Source: Luteibacter sp. OK325 (GTDB lineage Bacteria > Pseudomonadota > Gammaproteobacteria > Xanthomonadales > Rhodanobacteraceae). Taken from it: a stretch of DNA of 64,000 nucleotides. Under the pieces are notes generated by a model. The model saw only the letters and a program-made list of their open reading frames with translations. It was not told where the DNA came from and did not search any database. Numbering within the stretch: position 1 is the first letter of the stretch; each line of letters starts with the position of its first letter. Shown here piece by piece: positions 1 to 11,957 of the stretch. The stretch lies in NCBI RefSeq assembly GCF_003050935.1, contig NZ_QAOX01000008.1:162970-226969 (forward strand), read 5' to 3'. Position numbers and translations under genes: made by a program.

Positions 1-2
1 AC

Positions 3-689
3 TGGCTACTGGCAAGGCTGGTCGAACGGCGCAGACTCGACGAACTCGCCCCCGCGAGGGCGCTGCCGCACCTGCTCATCGGCCTGGTGGGCGGAGCGCT
101 CTGTTTCTCCCTGATCGTCGCCGCGCTATGGGCGCTGGGTGCCTTCGTGGTCGACGGCGTGAACCGGGACGTCGACTGGCTCGGCCCCATTCTCGTCATG
201 GGCGTGGGCGCGGGCGTCGGCGAGGAAATCATCAGCCGCGGCGTGATCTTCCGCATCGTCGAGGAAGGCCTGGGCACCTGGGCCGCCCTGCTGATTTCGG
301 CGGCCGTATTCGGTGGCCTGCACCTATGGAACCCCAATGCGACCCCATGGAGTGCCCTGGCCATCGCGCTCGAGGCCGGCCTGCTGTTCGGCCTGATCTA
401 CCATCTGACCCGGTCGCTCTGGGTCTGCATGGGTGCCCACGCGGCCTGGAACATCGCCCAGGGCCCGTTCTACGGCATCCCGGTGTCGGGCTTCGAACAA
501 CGCGGCGTGCTCGCCTCACACATGCAGGGGCCCGCCTGGCTCACGGGAGGCGCCTTCGGTGCCGAAGCCTCCGTCGTCGCCCTTTGCATCTGTTCGGTCG
601 TCACCGCCGTATGTCTTGCCGTGGCGGTCCGCCGCGGCAGTCTGGTTCCACCGCCCTGGCGGCGTGCCGGCCATGCTCAACGCGACTGA
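3..689 (+). CDS. CPBP family intramembrane metalloprotease, 5' truncated by window edge
   Basis: Membrane protein of the CPBP (CAAX protease and bacteriocin-processing) family, cut by the window start: the frame stays open to the first base, so the true start lies upstream. The three family motifs are present in order: EEIISRG (EExxxR), FGGLHLWN (FxxxH) and HAAWN. These glutamates and histidines lie within membrane helices and form the metal site in the family. Several hydrophobic segments are visible. Such proteins act as intramembrane endopeptidases or immunity-like factors; the substrate cannot be read from sequence. It ends 47 bp before the hybrid kinase, in the same direction. A second CPBP gene lies at 11954-12733. 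Confidence 0.85.
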   Translation, partial: WLLARLVERRRLDELAPARALPHLLIGLVGGALCFSLIVAALWALGAFVVDGVNRDVDWLGPILVMGVGAGVGEEIISRGVIFRIVEEGLGTWAALLISAAVFGGLHLWNPNATPWSALAIALEAGLLFGLIYHLTRSLWVCMGAHAAWNIAQGPFYGIPVSGFEQRGVLASHMQGPAWLTGGAFGAEASVVALCICSVVTAVCLAVAVRRGSLVPPPWRRAGHAQRD

Positions 690-736
690 GCAAAGGTCGA
701 TACCATGCAGAACGCCACCTTCCCATCGGTCATCGC

Positions 737-4390
<3,654 letters not shown>

Positions 4391-4391
4391 G

Positions 4392-5231
4392 GTGGACGTC
4401 GAAGACATCGAACTCCAGCTGTTCGTGCGCGCCATGCAACTGCGCCACGGCTACGACTTCAGCGAGTACGCACCGGCCTCGCTGAAGCGTCGCGTGCAGC
4501 AGCTGGTACGCACGCACGACGCGGGATCGATCAGCGAGCTCAATAGCCGGCTCTTGCACGAGGAGGGTTTCGTCACACGCGTGATCGAGGGCCTATCCGT
4601 GCCGGTCTCGGAGATGTTCCGCGACCCGCCGGTGTTCCGCACCCTGCGTGACAAGGTATTTCCCGTGCTGGCCTCGTATCCGGAGATCAACATCTGGCAG
4701 GCCGGCTGCGCACATGGCCAGGAGGTCTATTCGCTGGCGATCCTGCTCGAAGAAGCCGGCCTGTATGAGCGCTCGCGCATCTACGCCACCGATTTCAACG
4801 ATGCCGCACTGGCGGTCGCGGCGGATGGCATCTACGCCACACGAGAGGCACGCGACTGGTCGCGTAACTACATCGAAGCCGGTGGCAGTCATTCGCTGAG
4901 CGACTACTACAGTGCGCGCTACGACTTCATCAAGCTCGACAAGCGCCTGCGCCGCAACGTCACCTTCTTCAACCACAACCTGGTCACTGACGAAGTGTTC
5001 TGCGAGGCGCACCTCATCCTGTGCCGGAACGTCCTGATCTATTTCAGCAACACCTTGCAGGATCGCACTCTCGGCCTGTTCCGCGACAGCCTGGTTCGCG
5101 GCGGATTCCTCTGCCTGGGTACGCGCGAGAATATCGACTTCTCGCCAGCCGCCGCGGGCTTCGCGGACGTGGATCACGCGCTGCGCATTTACCAGGTAGG
5201 CGGCGCAGGCGCGAGGCCGCTGGTCCGATGA
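4392..5231 (+). CDS. cheR: CheR-type protein-glutamate O-methyltransferase
   Basis: 279 aa, the usual length of a stand-alone CheR. An N-terminal helical CheR_N region (to about 75) precedes a SAM-binding Rossmann domain with GCAHGQEVYS in place of the common C-S/A-T-G-E-E-P-Y-S motif, then ATDFNDAAL and CRNVLIYF. It should methylate glutamate side chains on a helical coiled-coil partner. There is no TPR tail or receiver. It starts with GTG one base after the kinase stop, with AGGAG just upstream inside the kinase end, so translation is coupled. No methyl-accepting chemotaxis protein or CheA is encoded nearby; the kinase coiled coil is the obvious candidate substrate (inference). Confidence 0.93.
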   Translation: MDVEDIELQLFVRAMQLRHGYDFSEYAPASLKRRVQQLVRTHDAGSISELNSRLLHEEGFVTRVIEGLSVPVSEMFRDPPVFRTLRDKVFPVLASYPEINIWQAGCAHGQEVYSLAILLEEAGLYERSRIYATDFNDAALAVAADGIYATREARDWSRNYIEAGGSHSLSDYYSARYDFIKLDKRLRRNVTFFNHNLVTDEVFCEAHLILCRNVLIYFSNTLQDRTLGLFRDSLVRGGFLCLGTRENIDFSPAAAGFADVDHALRIYQVGGAGARPLVR

Positions 5232-5797
5232 CGACACGCCAGGCCATCGTGATCGGCTGCAGTGCCGGGGGCCTCACCGCCCTGCAATGCCTGCTGCCCG
5301 GTCTCGACCCGCGACTGGGCGTCCCGGTTGTCGTCTGTTGCCACACCGGTTCGGCCGACGTCACCATCCTGGTCAACCTGCTCGGTCGCCATGCCAGCCT
5401 GCCTGTTGTCGAAGCCGCGGAGCGGGCGCCCGCCGACCCCGGGGTGATCCATATAGCACCCAGCGGTTACCACCTGATGGTCGAGCCGAACCTTCATTTC
5501 TCGCTGAGCGTCGATGAAAAGGTCGCTTACTCACGACCGTCGATCGACGTCCTTTTCGAAACAGCGGCGGACGCGTGGCACGACGGCCTGATTGCCGTGC
5601 TACTGACCGGCGCCAATTCCGATGGTGCCCAGGGATTGGTCGCCGTACGTCATGCCGGCGGCTACGCCATCGTGCAGGACCCCCTTACCGCGGAGGCGGA
5701 TGTCATGCCCCTCGCCGGACTGGAGGCGGCGGGCGCAGACGCCTGCCTGCCCCTCGATGCCATCGCGGCCAGGCTCAACGAACTATGCCTTCCATGA
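5228..5797 (+). CDS. cheB: CheB-type protein-glutamate methylesterase, catalytic domain only
   Basis: 189 aa, comprising only the CheB methylesterase/deamidase domain; the N-terminal receiver of canonical CheB is absent. The likely triad is Ser12 (GCSAGG), His39 (CCHTGS) and Asp132 (LTGANSDGA). It would remove methyl groups added by the neighbouring CheR. The ATG overlaps the cheR stop as ATGA, indicating coupling. Lacking its own receiver, it must be constitutive or controlled by interaction, perhaps with receivers of the upstream hybrid kinase (inference). Confidence 0.92.
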   Translation: MTTRQAIVIGCSAGGLTALQCLLPGLDPRLGVPVVVCCHTGSADVTILVNLLGRHASLPVVEAAERAPADPGVIHIAPSGYHLMVEPNLHFSLSVDEKVAYSRPSIDVLFETAADAWHDGLIAVLLTGANSDGAQGLVAVRHAGGYAIVQDPLTAEADVMPLAGLEAAGADACLPLDAIAARLNELCLP

Positions 5798-6783
5798 ATA
5801 CGAATCGTCCCAAGATCCTCGTCGTCGACGACACTCCCGCCAACCTGGTGGCCATGCGCCGACTGCTCGCACGCGCGGATGCCGATATCTTCGAAGCCGC
5901 CAGTGGCAACGAAGCGCTGGCCCTGTGCCTGGACCATCAGTTCGCACTGGTCCTCCTGGACGTGAACATGCCGGAGATGGACGGCTTCGAAGTGGCGCAG
6001 TTCATCTCCGAAACCGACCATCTCAGCGAGACGCCGATCATCTTCGTCACGGCGGCTTACGCGGACGACATCAATCGCATCAAGGGCTACACGGCGGGCG
6101 CAGTCGACTACATCGCGAAGCCGATCAATGACGTCATCCTGCAGTCGAAGGTGAAGATTTTCCTCGAGCTGTATCGTGCCCGCGCGCTGCTGCAACAGGC
6201 GTTGGACGAGTTGTCGTTGCGCAACCAGCAGCTCACCACCGAGGTGGCCGAGCGCACGCGCATGGAACAGCTGGTCCGTCACCAGGCCACCCACGATGCG
6301 CTCACCGGCCTGCCCAATCGCACCCTGTTCCGCGATCGCCTGGAGGATGCCATCGCCGTGGGCGATGCCGAAGGCGGTTCGTTCGCACTGGCATACATCG
6401 ACATCGACGGCTTCAAGGGCGTCAACGATGGCCACGGGCACGCCGCTGGCGACGCCCTGCTGAAAGCGATCGCGGGTCGCCTCGATAGCCGCACGCGCGA
6501 GTCGGATACGGTCGCCCGACTGGGCGGCGACGAGTTTGCCGTGCTGCTGAACGACGCCGCCGATGCGCAGTCCGCGCTGGCCCGCTGCCAGACGCTGTGC
6601 GATGCGATCGCCGAACCCTACACGCTCGAGGTCAACGGCTCGCGACTGGCCGTGACCATCGGCGCCAGCATCGGCGTGACGCTGTTCATCCCCGGCGATG
6701 CCTACGACCGCATCGTGGCCGCCGCCGATACGGCCATGTACGACGCCAAGCGATCGGGCAAGAACCGTTGCGTGTTTGGTTGA
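5794..6783 (+). CDS. Response regulator diguanylate cyclase (REC-GGDEF)
   Basis: 329 aa. The N-terminal receiver (about 5-120) has acidic VVDD, phospho-acceptor Asp56 (LLDVNMPEMDG) and the AKPI lysine. A helical linker (about 125-165) leads to a GGDEF domain with an intact GGDEF at 244-248 and an RESD inhibitory-site motif five residues before it. It should make cyclic di-GMP with product inhibition. The ATG at 5794 overlaps the cheB stop as ATGA; an in-frame ATG at 5785 is an alternative. Last gene of the operon, convergent with lysR one base away. Likely output of the hybrid kinase phosphorelay. Confidence 0.93.
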   Translation: MNTNRPKILVVDDTPANLVAMRRLLARADADIFEAASGNEALALCLDHQFALVLLDVNMPEMDGFEVAQFISETDHLSETPIIFVTAAYADDINRIKGYTAGAVDYIAKPINDVILQSKVKIFLELYRARALLQQALDELSLRNQQLTTEVAERTRMEQLVRHQATHDALTGLPNRTLFRDRLEDAIAVGDAEGGSFALAYIDIDGFKGVNDGHGHAAGDALLKAIAGRLDSRTRESDTVARLGGDEFAVLLNDAADAQSALARCQTLCDAIAEPYTLEVNGSRLAVTIGASIGVTLFIPGDAYDRIVAAADTAMYDAKRSGKNRCVFG

Positions 6784-6784
6784 G

Positions 6785-7660
6785 TCAGAGACTGGCCAGG
6801 AACGCTTCCAGCACCGCCCCGCGATATCGCTGCCGATGCAACAGAATCGACAGTGTCCGTGTCAGGTCGAGAAACGGCGTCGGCACCACCACCAGCCGGC
6901 CTGTCTTCACCGCATCCACGATCGCCACCTCGGGCAGACACGCGATACCAAGCCCGGCGATCACCGCCTGCTTGATCGCTTCGGACTGATCGAGCTCGAG
7001 CACCACCCTTCCTTCAGGCAAGGCCGCCAACGCCCGCTCACTGAGCGCGCGCGTGGCCGAACCACGCTCGCGTAACACCCAGCGCGCGCCGGCGAAATGT
7101 TCCCGCTTCGGGCGGGCCTTGCCGGCGAGCGCATGGTCGGGGCGGGCGCAGACCACGAGACGATCCTCACGCCACGGTCGGGACTCGATCGCGGGATGAT
7201 TGACCGGCCCTTCGACGCAGCCGATGTCGAAGTCATGATCGAGCACGCCCTGGGCGATGCGCGCCGTATTGGCGACACCAAGCCGCAGCGCCACGCCAGG
7301 ATGTTCCGCGGCGAACGGGCCAAGCAGGTCGCCGACCAGATAATTACCCACCGTGTTGCTCGCCCCGATGCCGATATCTCCGGTGAGCTCGACCACCGAA
7401 CCTTCGGCTCGGCGACCGAACTCGGCATGGCGCTCGATCAGCTCCCTCGCCAGGGGCAAGAGCTCGCGTCCGCGGTCGTTCAGGCGGAGTCGTCCGCGCT
7501 CGCGAGCGAAGAGTGGCGACCCGATCTGCCGCTCCAGCTCGGCCAGCGCCATGCTCGCCGCCGGCTGACTGAGGAAAAGGCGTTCGCTGGCAGCGCGGAC
7601 GTTACCGGCGGTGGCGATGGCAACGAAAACCTCGAGCTGACGGGGGCTGATGGCATGCAT
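6785..7660 (-). CDS. LysR family transcriptional regulator
   Basis: 291 aa with the LysR winged helix-turn-helix (about 5-65, AAASERLFLSQPAAS-like recognition region) and a C-terminal co-inducer domain. It diverges from the YeiH-type exporter at 7723, and a perfect LysR-type inverted repeat covers its start codon and the intergenic gap. By analogy with the E. coli yeiE-yeiH arrangement it probably activates the exporter and represses itself. The effector is unknown. Confidence 0.93.
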   Translation of the reverse strand: MHAISPRQLEVFVAIATAGNVRAASERLFLSQPAASMALAELERQIGSPLFARERGRLRLNDRGRELLPLARELIERHAEFGRRAEGSVVELTGDIGIGASNTVGNYLVGDLLGPFAAEHPGVALRLGVANTARIAQGVLDHDFDIGCVEGPVNHPAIESRPWREDRLVVCARPDHALAGKARPKREHFAGARWVLRERGSATRALSERALAALPEGRVVLELDQSEAIKQAVIAGLGIACLPEVAIVDAVKTGRLVVVPTPFLDLTRTLSILLHRQRYRGAVLEAFLASL

Positions 7661-7673
7661 AAGTCTTACTTAT
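7659..7673. promoter_or_regulatory. Probable LysR operator, ATAAG-N5-CTTAT
   Basis: A perfect 15-bp dyad ATAAG-TCTTA-CTTAT. It fits the T-N11-A rule of LysR-family sites (T7660, A7672). It overlaps the first codon of the lysR gene and lies about 50 bp upstream of the exporter ATG, the classic geometry for autorepression and divergent activation. Identified from symmetry and position only. Confidence 0.65.
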
Positions 7674-7722
7674 ACGATTGATCAGGTATTTTCAATATTC
7701 TTATCCATGGCAATACGGGAAA

Positions 7723-8766
7723 ATGACCTCCTTGCCCGAAAGGATCGTCCCCGTGCCCGCTGTCGCCCTCCCGCCTCAATCCGCGCCACGCCTTCCGGGC
7801 ATCCTCCTCGCCCTGTCGGTCGCCGCCGCGGCCTTCGGCCTCGGCCGGCTCATGCCCCTGATCGGCGGTGCCGTCTGCGGCATCGTGCTGGGTATCCTCG
7901 TGCGCCATTTCGCGCCGCCCGAGGAACGTTTCCAGCCCGGCATCCGCTTCGCTTCGAAGCAGGTACTTCAGTGGTCCATCATTGCCCTCGGCTTTGGTCT
8001 CAGCCTCACTCAGGTGGCCCATACCGGCATGGAATCGCTCTCGGTGACGCTGGCGACGGTCGCCGCCGCGGGCCTGGCGGCATGGATCCTCGGCCGCTTG
8101 CTCGGCGTGCATGGCAAGCTGAAGCTGCTGATCGGCGTGGGCACCGCCATCTGCGGAGGCTCGGCCATCGCCGCGGTGGTTCCCATCATCAAGCCCGACG
8201 AGCACGACACCGCCTTCGCCATCTCGACGATCTTCCTGTTCAATCTCGTCGCGGTGCTGCTATTTCCCGCGCTTGGCCACTGGATGGGCCTCTCCGACCT
8301 GGGCTTCGGCCTCTGGGCAGGCACCGCCATCAACGATACTTCGTCGGTGGTCGCGGCCGGCTACAGCTACAGCCACGCGGCCGGTGATTTCGCGACGATC
8401 GTGAAGCTCACGCGCGCCACGCTGATTATCCCGATCAGCCTCGGCATTGCGCTTATCGTCGCCTGGCGGGAGAAGCGCAGCGGTGCGACCGACTTCAGCC
8501 TGGCGAAGATCTTCCCCTGGTTCATCGTCTGGTTTCTCGTGGCTTCGGGCATCCGCACGGCCGGCTTCGTTCCCGAAGTCGCCCTGCCGGTGATTCACTT
8601 CGTTGCGGAGTGCCTGATCATCGTCGCGCTGACGGCGATAGGCCTGTCGGCGGATCTGCGTCGGATGGCTTCGACGGGGCCGCGGCCGATTCTGCTGGGG
8701 CTTGGGGTGTGGGCGGCAGTGGCGTTGACCAGCCTGCTTGTGCAGCACCTTATCGGGCGCTGGTAG
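7723..8766 (+). CDS. YeiH family putative sulfate exporter
   Basis: 347 aa polytopic membrane protein, about ten hydrophobic segments, with family blocks such as LIGVGTAICGGSAIAAV and GTAINDTSSVVAAGY. The family (YeiH, also related to the C4-dicarboxylate/sulfoacetate exporter TauZ) is annotated as putative sulfate or organosulfonate exporters; substrate specificity is not established. ATG 7723 is chosen over a TTG at 7678 because it has GGGA upstream and gives the normal family length. Divergent from the lysR gene, which probably controls it. REP-like repeats follow. Confidence 0.88.
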   Translation: MTSLPERIVPVPAVALPPQSAPRLPGILLALSVAAAAFGLGRLMPLIGGAVCGIVLGILVRHFAPPEERFQPGIRFASKQVLQWSIIALGFGLSLTQVAHTGMESLSVTLATVAAAGLAAWILGRLLGVHGKLKLLIGVGTAICGGSAIAAVVPIIKPDEHDTAFAISTIFLFNLVAVLLFPALGHWMGLSDLGFGLWAGTAINDTSSVVAAGYSYSHAAGDFATIVKLTRATLIIPISLGIALIVAWREKRSGATDFSLAKIFPWFIVWFLVASGIRTAGFVPEVALPVIHFVAECLIIVALTAIGLSADLRRMASTGPRPILLGLGVWAAVALTSLLVQHLIGRW

Positions 8767-8774
8767 CCCGCACA

Positions 8775-8855
8775 TGTAGGAGCCGATTCATCGGCGATGG
8801 GTGCTTGCGGCAACTCCGCTCTGTTGGCTTTTCGCCGCTGAAGCGGCTCCCACAT
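8775..8855. repeat. REP-like inverted pair
   Basis: A GTAGGAGCCGATTCATCGGCG unit, then an inverted CGCCGCTGAAGCGGCTCCCACA unit about 40 bp on. The inner GTTGGCTTTTCGCC stretch also occurs in the element at 47833-47912. Confidence 0.9.
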
Positions 8856-8864
8856 TACTTATAC

Positions 8865-8895
8865 AAAAAAACCCGGGCCGTGCATCCGGCCCGGG
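8865..8895 (-). terminator. Intrinsic terminator of the HAD-aminotransferase operon
   Basis: On the minus strand CCCGGGCCG-GATGCA-CGGCCCGGG is followed by seven T. It sits about 35 bp past the aminotransferase stop. Confidence 0.88.
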
Positions 8896-8930
8896 CAAGC
8901 TCACTTAAACCATCGCAAGGCTGCCGGGTA

Positions 8931-10334
8931 TCAGCCGCGCTTGGCCAGCGTCAACAGCTGGTCGAGCAACGCGATGGCCAGGTCGATTTCGTCATGCGTG
9001 ATGTCGAGCGACGGCGCGAACGTGATCACGTTCTTGTACCAGCCGCCCACATCGAGCACGAGACCGATCTTCTTGCCGTTGTGGGTGAGACCGCCGGCAA
9101 GACCGATGTCGACCATGCGGTCGAGCAGCGCCTTGTTCGGCGTGAAGCCGTCGTCCGTGCAGATCTCGGCGCGCAGTGCGAGACCGAGGCCGTCCACGTC
9201 GCCGATTTCCTTGTGACGCTTCTGCAGGTCGCGCAGGCCGTCGAGGAAGTGCTTGCCCTTCTCCGCCACGCGCGTGCCGTAATCGAGCTCGTAGCCCATC
9301 TTGATCACTTCCAGGCCCAGCGCGGTGCCGAGCGGATTGGAATTGAATGTGGAATGGGTCGAGCCCGGCGGGAAGATCTCCGGGTTGATCAGCTCTTCAC
9401 GCGCCCAGATGCCCGAAAGCGGATTGAGGCCGTTGGTCAGCGCCTTGCCGAACACCAGCACATCGGGGCTCACGCCGAAATGCTCGATGGACCACAGCTT
9501 GCCGGTGCGCCAGAAGCCCATCTGGATTTCGTCGACCACCATCAGGATGCCGTACTTGTCGAGCACCTTCTTCAGATCGATGAAGAAGTTCTTCGGCGGG
9601 ATGACGTAGCCGCCGGTGCCCTGGATCGGCTCGACGTAGAACGCTGCGTACTCGGCCTCACCGACCTTGGGATCCCACACGCCGTTGTATTCGGTTTCGA
9701 ACAGGCGCGCGAACTGGCGCACGCAGGCGTCGGAGTACTCTTCCGGCGTCATGCCCTTCGGGCGACGGAACGGATACGGGAACGGGATGAACTGCGCCCG
9801 CTCGCCGAAATGGCCGAAGCGACGACGGTAGCGGTAGCTGGAGGTGATTGACGAGGCACCGAGCGTACGGCCGTGGTAGCCGCCCTCGAAGGCGAACATC
9901 AGGCTCTTGCCGCCGCGCGCGTTGCGCACGATTTTCAGCGAATCTTCCACCGCCTGCGCGCCACCGACGTTGAAGTGGCAACGGCCGTCGAGACCGAACT
10001 TCTCTTTCGCGTCGACCGCGATGGTCTTGGCGAGCTCGATCTTGCCCTGGTGCAGGTACTGGCTGGCCACCTGCGGCAGCAGGTCGATCTGCGCCTTCAG
10101 GGTGTCGTTGAGGCGCTTGTTGCCGTAACCGAAGTTCACGGCCGAATACCACATCTGCAGGTCGAGGAACGGGATGTTCTCGCTGTCGTAGATGTAGCTG
10201 CCTTCGGCATGACGGAAGATCTTCGGCGGGTCGACGTAATGCACGGTGTCGCCGAAAGAACAGTACTTCGCCTCGTCGGCGAGCAGGGTCGCGTCGTCGA
10301 TGACGACCTGCGGAGTCTTGGTGAGGATGGTCAT
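8931..10334 (-). CDS. Class III PLP-dependent aminotransferase
   Basis: 467 aa fold-type I aminotransferase of class III (ornithine/4-aminobutyrate group). Visible are the YHGRTLGA region, EPIQGTGGY, the DEIQMGFWRTG block and the PLP lysine in FGKALTNG. The substrate is not evident; it does not carry the hallmark context of ArgD, GabT, EctB or BioA, and bioA itself is elsewhere in the window. It starts within the stop of the HAD phosphatase (ATGA overlap), so the two are co-translated. The pairing suggests a two-step route in which a phosphate ester is hydrolysed and a carbonyl transaminated, but that is inference. Confidence 0.88.
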   Translation of the reverse strand: MTILTKTPQVVIDDATLLADEAKYCSFGDTVHYVDPPKIFRHAEGSYIYDSENIPFLDLQMWYSAVNFGYGNKRLNDTLKAQIDLLPQVASQYLHQGKIELAKTIAVDAKEKFGLDGRCHFNVGGAQAVEDSLKIVRNARGGKSLMFAFEGGYHGRTLGASSITSSYRYRRRFGHFGERAQFIPFPYPFRRPKGMTPEEYSDACVRQFARLFETEYNGVWDPKVGEAEYAAFYVEPIQGTGGYVIPPKNFFIDLKKVLDKYGILMVVDEIQMGFWRTGKLWSIEHFGVSPDVLVFGKALTNGLNPLSGIWAREELINPEIFPPGSTHSTFNSNPLGTALGLEVIKMGYELDYGTRVAEKGKHFLDGLRDLQKRHKEIGDVDGLGLALRAEICTDDGFTPNKALLDRMVDIGLAGGLTHNGKKIGLVLDVGGWYKNVITFAPSLDITHDEIDLAIALLDQLLTLAKRG

Positions 10335-11047
10335 ACGGGAATTTCCTGGACGTTCGTCGCGGTCATGGGCATTACGGTCTGCGGCAGCAAGGTGCCGTCG
10401 ATCAGGGAGGGAAGCAGTTCGATGGCTTCGTCGAAGCTGGCAATCGGCACATAGGGAATGCCGGCGGCGCGGCAGTGCTCGATCAGGCGGTTCTTGGCGA
10501 AGACGAAATCCACACGATCGGCGGCACAGAAATCCGAAGCGCCATCGCCGATCAGTAGTGTCTTGCCACCGCGCGCCTTGGCGATGTCGACCCGTGCGCA
10601 CTTGCAGGTGCCGCTACGGCAACCGGCCACGCTATAGGGCGAGGTGAGGTTCCACGCGCGCGTGTCGACCTGGTTCAGATGATTGGCCACGGTCGGCAGG
10701 CTGTCGATGCCGTGGCTGGCAAGGATGGCGTGGATCGCCTGGTCCAGACCGTCGCTGACGATCTCCATGGGGATGCCGTAATCGATCGTCAACTTTACGA
10801 AGGCGGCGAAACCGTGGTCGATATGCAGACCATCGAGATGACGATCCAGTTCGGCGCGGCTCATGTCGAGCAGGGCAACCTGGCCGGCCATGCACACGGC
10901 CGAACCGATCACGCCCGCACGCCAGTCGCGCTCGAGGATTTCCCATCCGGGACGGCCGAAGCGGTCCAGTAATGAGTCGATGACGTCCTCGACGGCGATC
11001 GTGCCGTCGAAGTCGCACAGGATGTTCCAGTCAGGTGAGCTCAGCAC
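10331..11047 (-). CDS. MtnX-like HAD-IB family phosphatase
   Basis: 238 aa HAD phosphatase. Motif I is LCDFDGTIAVED with nucleophile and acid aspartates; motif II is near EIVSDGLD; motif III/IV is LLIGDGASDFCAA. The fold resembles MtnX/phosphoserine phosphatase (HAD-IB), which dephosphorylate small phospho-metabolites. A four-cysteine-like patch (GCRSGTCKC) in the middle could bind metal. Start is GTG 11047; no ATG is available nearby. First gene of a two-gene operon with the class III aminotransferase. No other methionine salvage genes are nearby, so the methylthio-sugar phosphatase role is not supported. Confidence 0.85.
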   Translation of the reverse strand: MLSSPDWNILCDFDGTIAVEDVIDSLLDRFGRPGWEILERDWRAGVIGSAVCMAGQVALLDMSRAELDRHLDGLHIDHGFAAFVKLTIDYGIPMEIVSDGLDQAIHAILASHGIDSLPTVANHLNQVDTRAWNLTSPYSVAGCRSGTCKCARVDIAKARGGKTLLIGDGASDFCAADRVDFVFAKNRLIEHCRAAGIPYVPIASFDEAIELLPSLIDGTLLPQTVMPMTATNVQEIPV

Positions 11048-11179
11048 AACGTAAGCAGCCGTTTTTCAGGATGCTGCGCAGGCTACGTGGCCTCCCTTTC
11101 CGACCCCTTTCCCGGTGAGGAAAGCGTGAGCTAAGCCAGCTTATGGCATGCTTTGGCCATCCCCACCCCGGCTATTCGC

Positions 11180-11944
11180 ATGCGTCGTTCGTGTTCTGCC
11201 GCCCTGTCCCTGCTCGTGGCCTGCGCGGCCGTCCATGCCGAAGACGATAATGCGCCGACGTATGCGTTCGGCGCGGGCGCACAGCGCATGCCCGCCTGGC
11301 AGGGATCAAAAGATCACCGCAACCAGGGCATCCCGTATATCGACATCGAGATTCCTGGGCTGGGCGAACTTTCCACCGCGGACGGCCTCATGGTCGACCT
11401 CATCCACGGCGAGCACTGGCATGGCGGCCTGTACGGCAACTGGCTGTGGGGTCGCACACGCGACGACCTGGGGCCGCTGGGCGGCAAGGTCGCTTCGCTT
11501 TCACCACGTTTCCAGACCGGCGGCTACCTCGAATACGCCTTCACGAAAAAGTTCAGCATCGGCAGTCACCTCGCGCACGATACCAACGGTGCCGGCGCCT
11601 ATGCGGCAATCTACGCCGACTACCAGTTGCCCGATGTCTGGTACATACAACACTCCCTCGAAGTGCAGGTGGAAGGCATGAACGGCCCCGCGATGCGCCG
11701 CTTCTTCGGCGTCACGCCTATCGAAGCCGGCAATCTCGGCACGCGCGCATGGCGCCCTGGCGCCGGCGGTGAATCGGCGGACATCGAATACGACGCGTTC
11801 ATCCCTACTTCGCAGCAGACCGGCTTCGCATTAGCCGTGAAGTACGGGAAGCTCTACGGCGATGCCGCGTCCAGCCCCTTGGTCGACCGCTTCGGATCCA
11901 GCCGCCAGGTCACCGAGACGCTGGCCTTCGTCTATCACTTCTGA
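11180..11944 (+). CDS. MipA/OmpV family outer membrane protein
   Basis: 254 aa with a Sec signal peptide (MRRSCSAALSLLVACAAVHA, cleavage before EDD) and alternating amphipathic beta strands ending in an aromatic AFVYHF, as expected for an outer membrane barrel. It matches the MipA/OmpV family pattern (GAGAQRMPAWQGSKDHR near the mature N-terminus; LVDRFGSSRQVTETLAFVYHF-like end). Family members scaffold murein enzymes or form antimicrobial- or osmo-responsive porins; the role here is unknown. ATG 11180 is preferred to TTG 11153 because the signal peptide then starts with MRR. Convergent with the CPBP gene. Confidence 0.85.
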   Translation: MRRSCSAALSLLVACAAVHAEDDNAPTYAFGAGAQRMPAWQGSKDHRNQGIPYIDIEIPGLGELSTADGLMVDLIHGEHWHGGLYGNWLWGRTRDDLGPLGGKVASLSPRFQTGGYLEYAFTKKFSIGSHLAHDTNGAGAYAAIYADYQLPDVWYIQHSLEVQVEGMNGPAMRRFFGVTPIEAGNLGTRAWRPGAGGESADIEYDAFIPTSQQTGFALAVKYGKLYGDAASSPLVDRFGSSRQVTETLAFVYHF

Positions 11945-11957
11945 GGCGACGCCTCAG
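11941..11957. other. Palindrome spanning both convergent stop codons
   Basis: CTGAGGC-GAC-GCCTCAG contains the TGA of the mipA-like gene and the TGA of the convergent CPBP gene. It has no U-tract, so it is hairpin-capable but not a classical terminator. Confidence 0.6.

Noticed and set aside
8931..10334. Naming the class III aminotransferase ectB or argD
   Set aside because: No ectoine or arginine genes next to it and no specificity residues I could read.
10331..11047. Methionine salvage phosphatase mtnX
   Set aside because: Family resemblance only; no mtnA, mtnB or mtnD in the neighbourhood.
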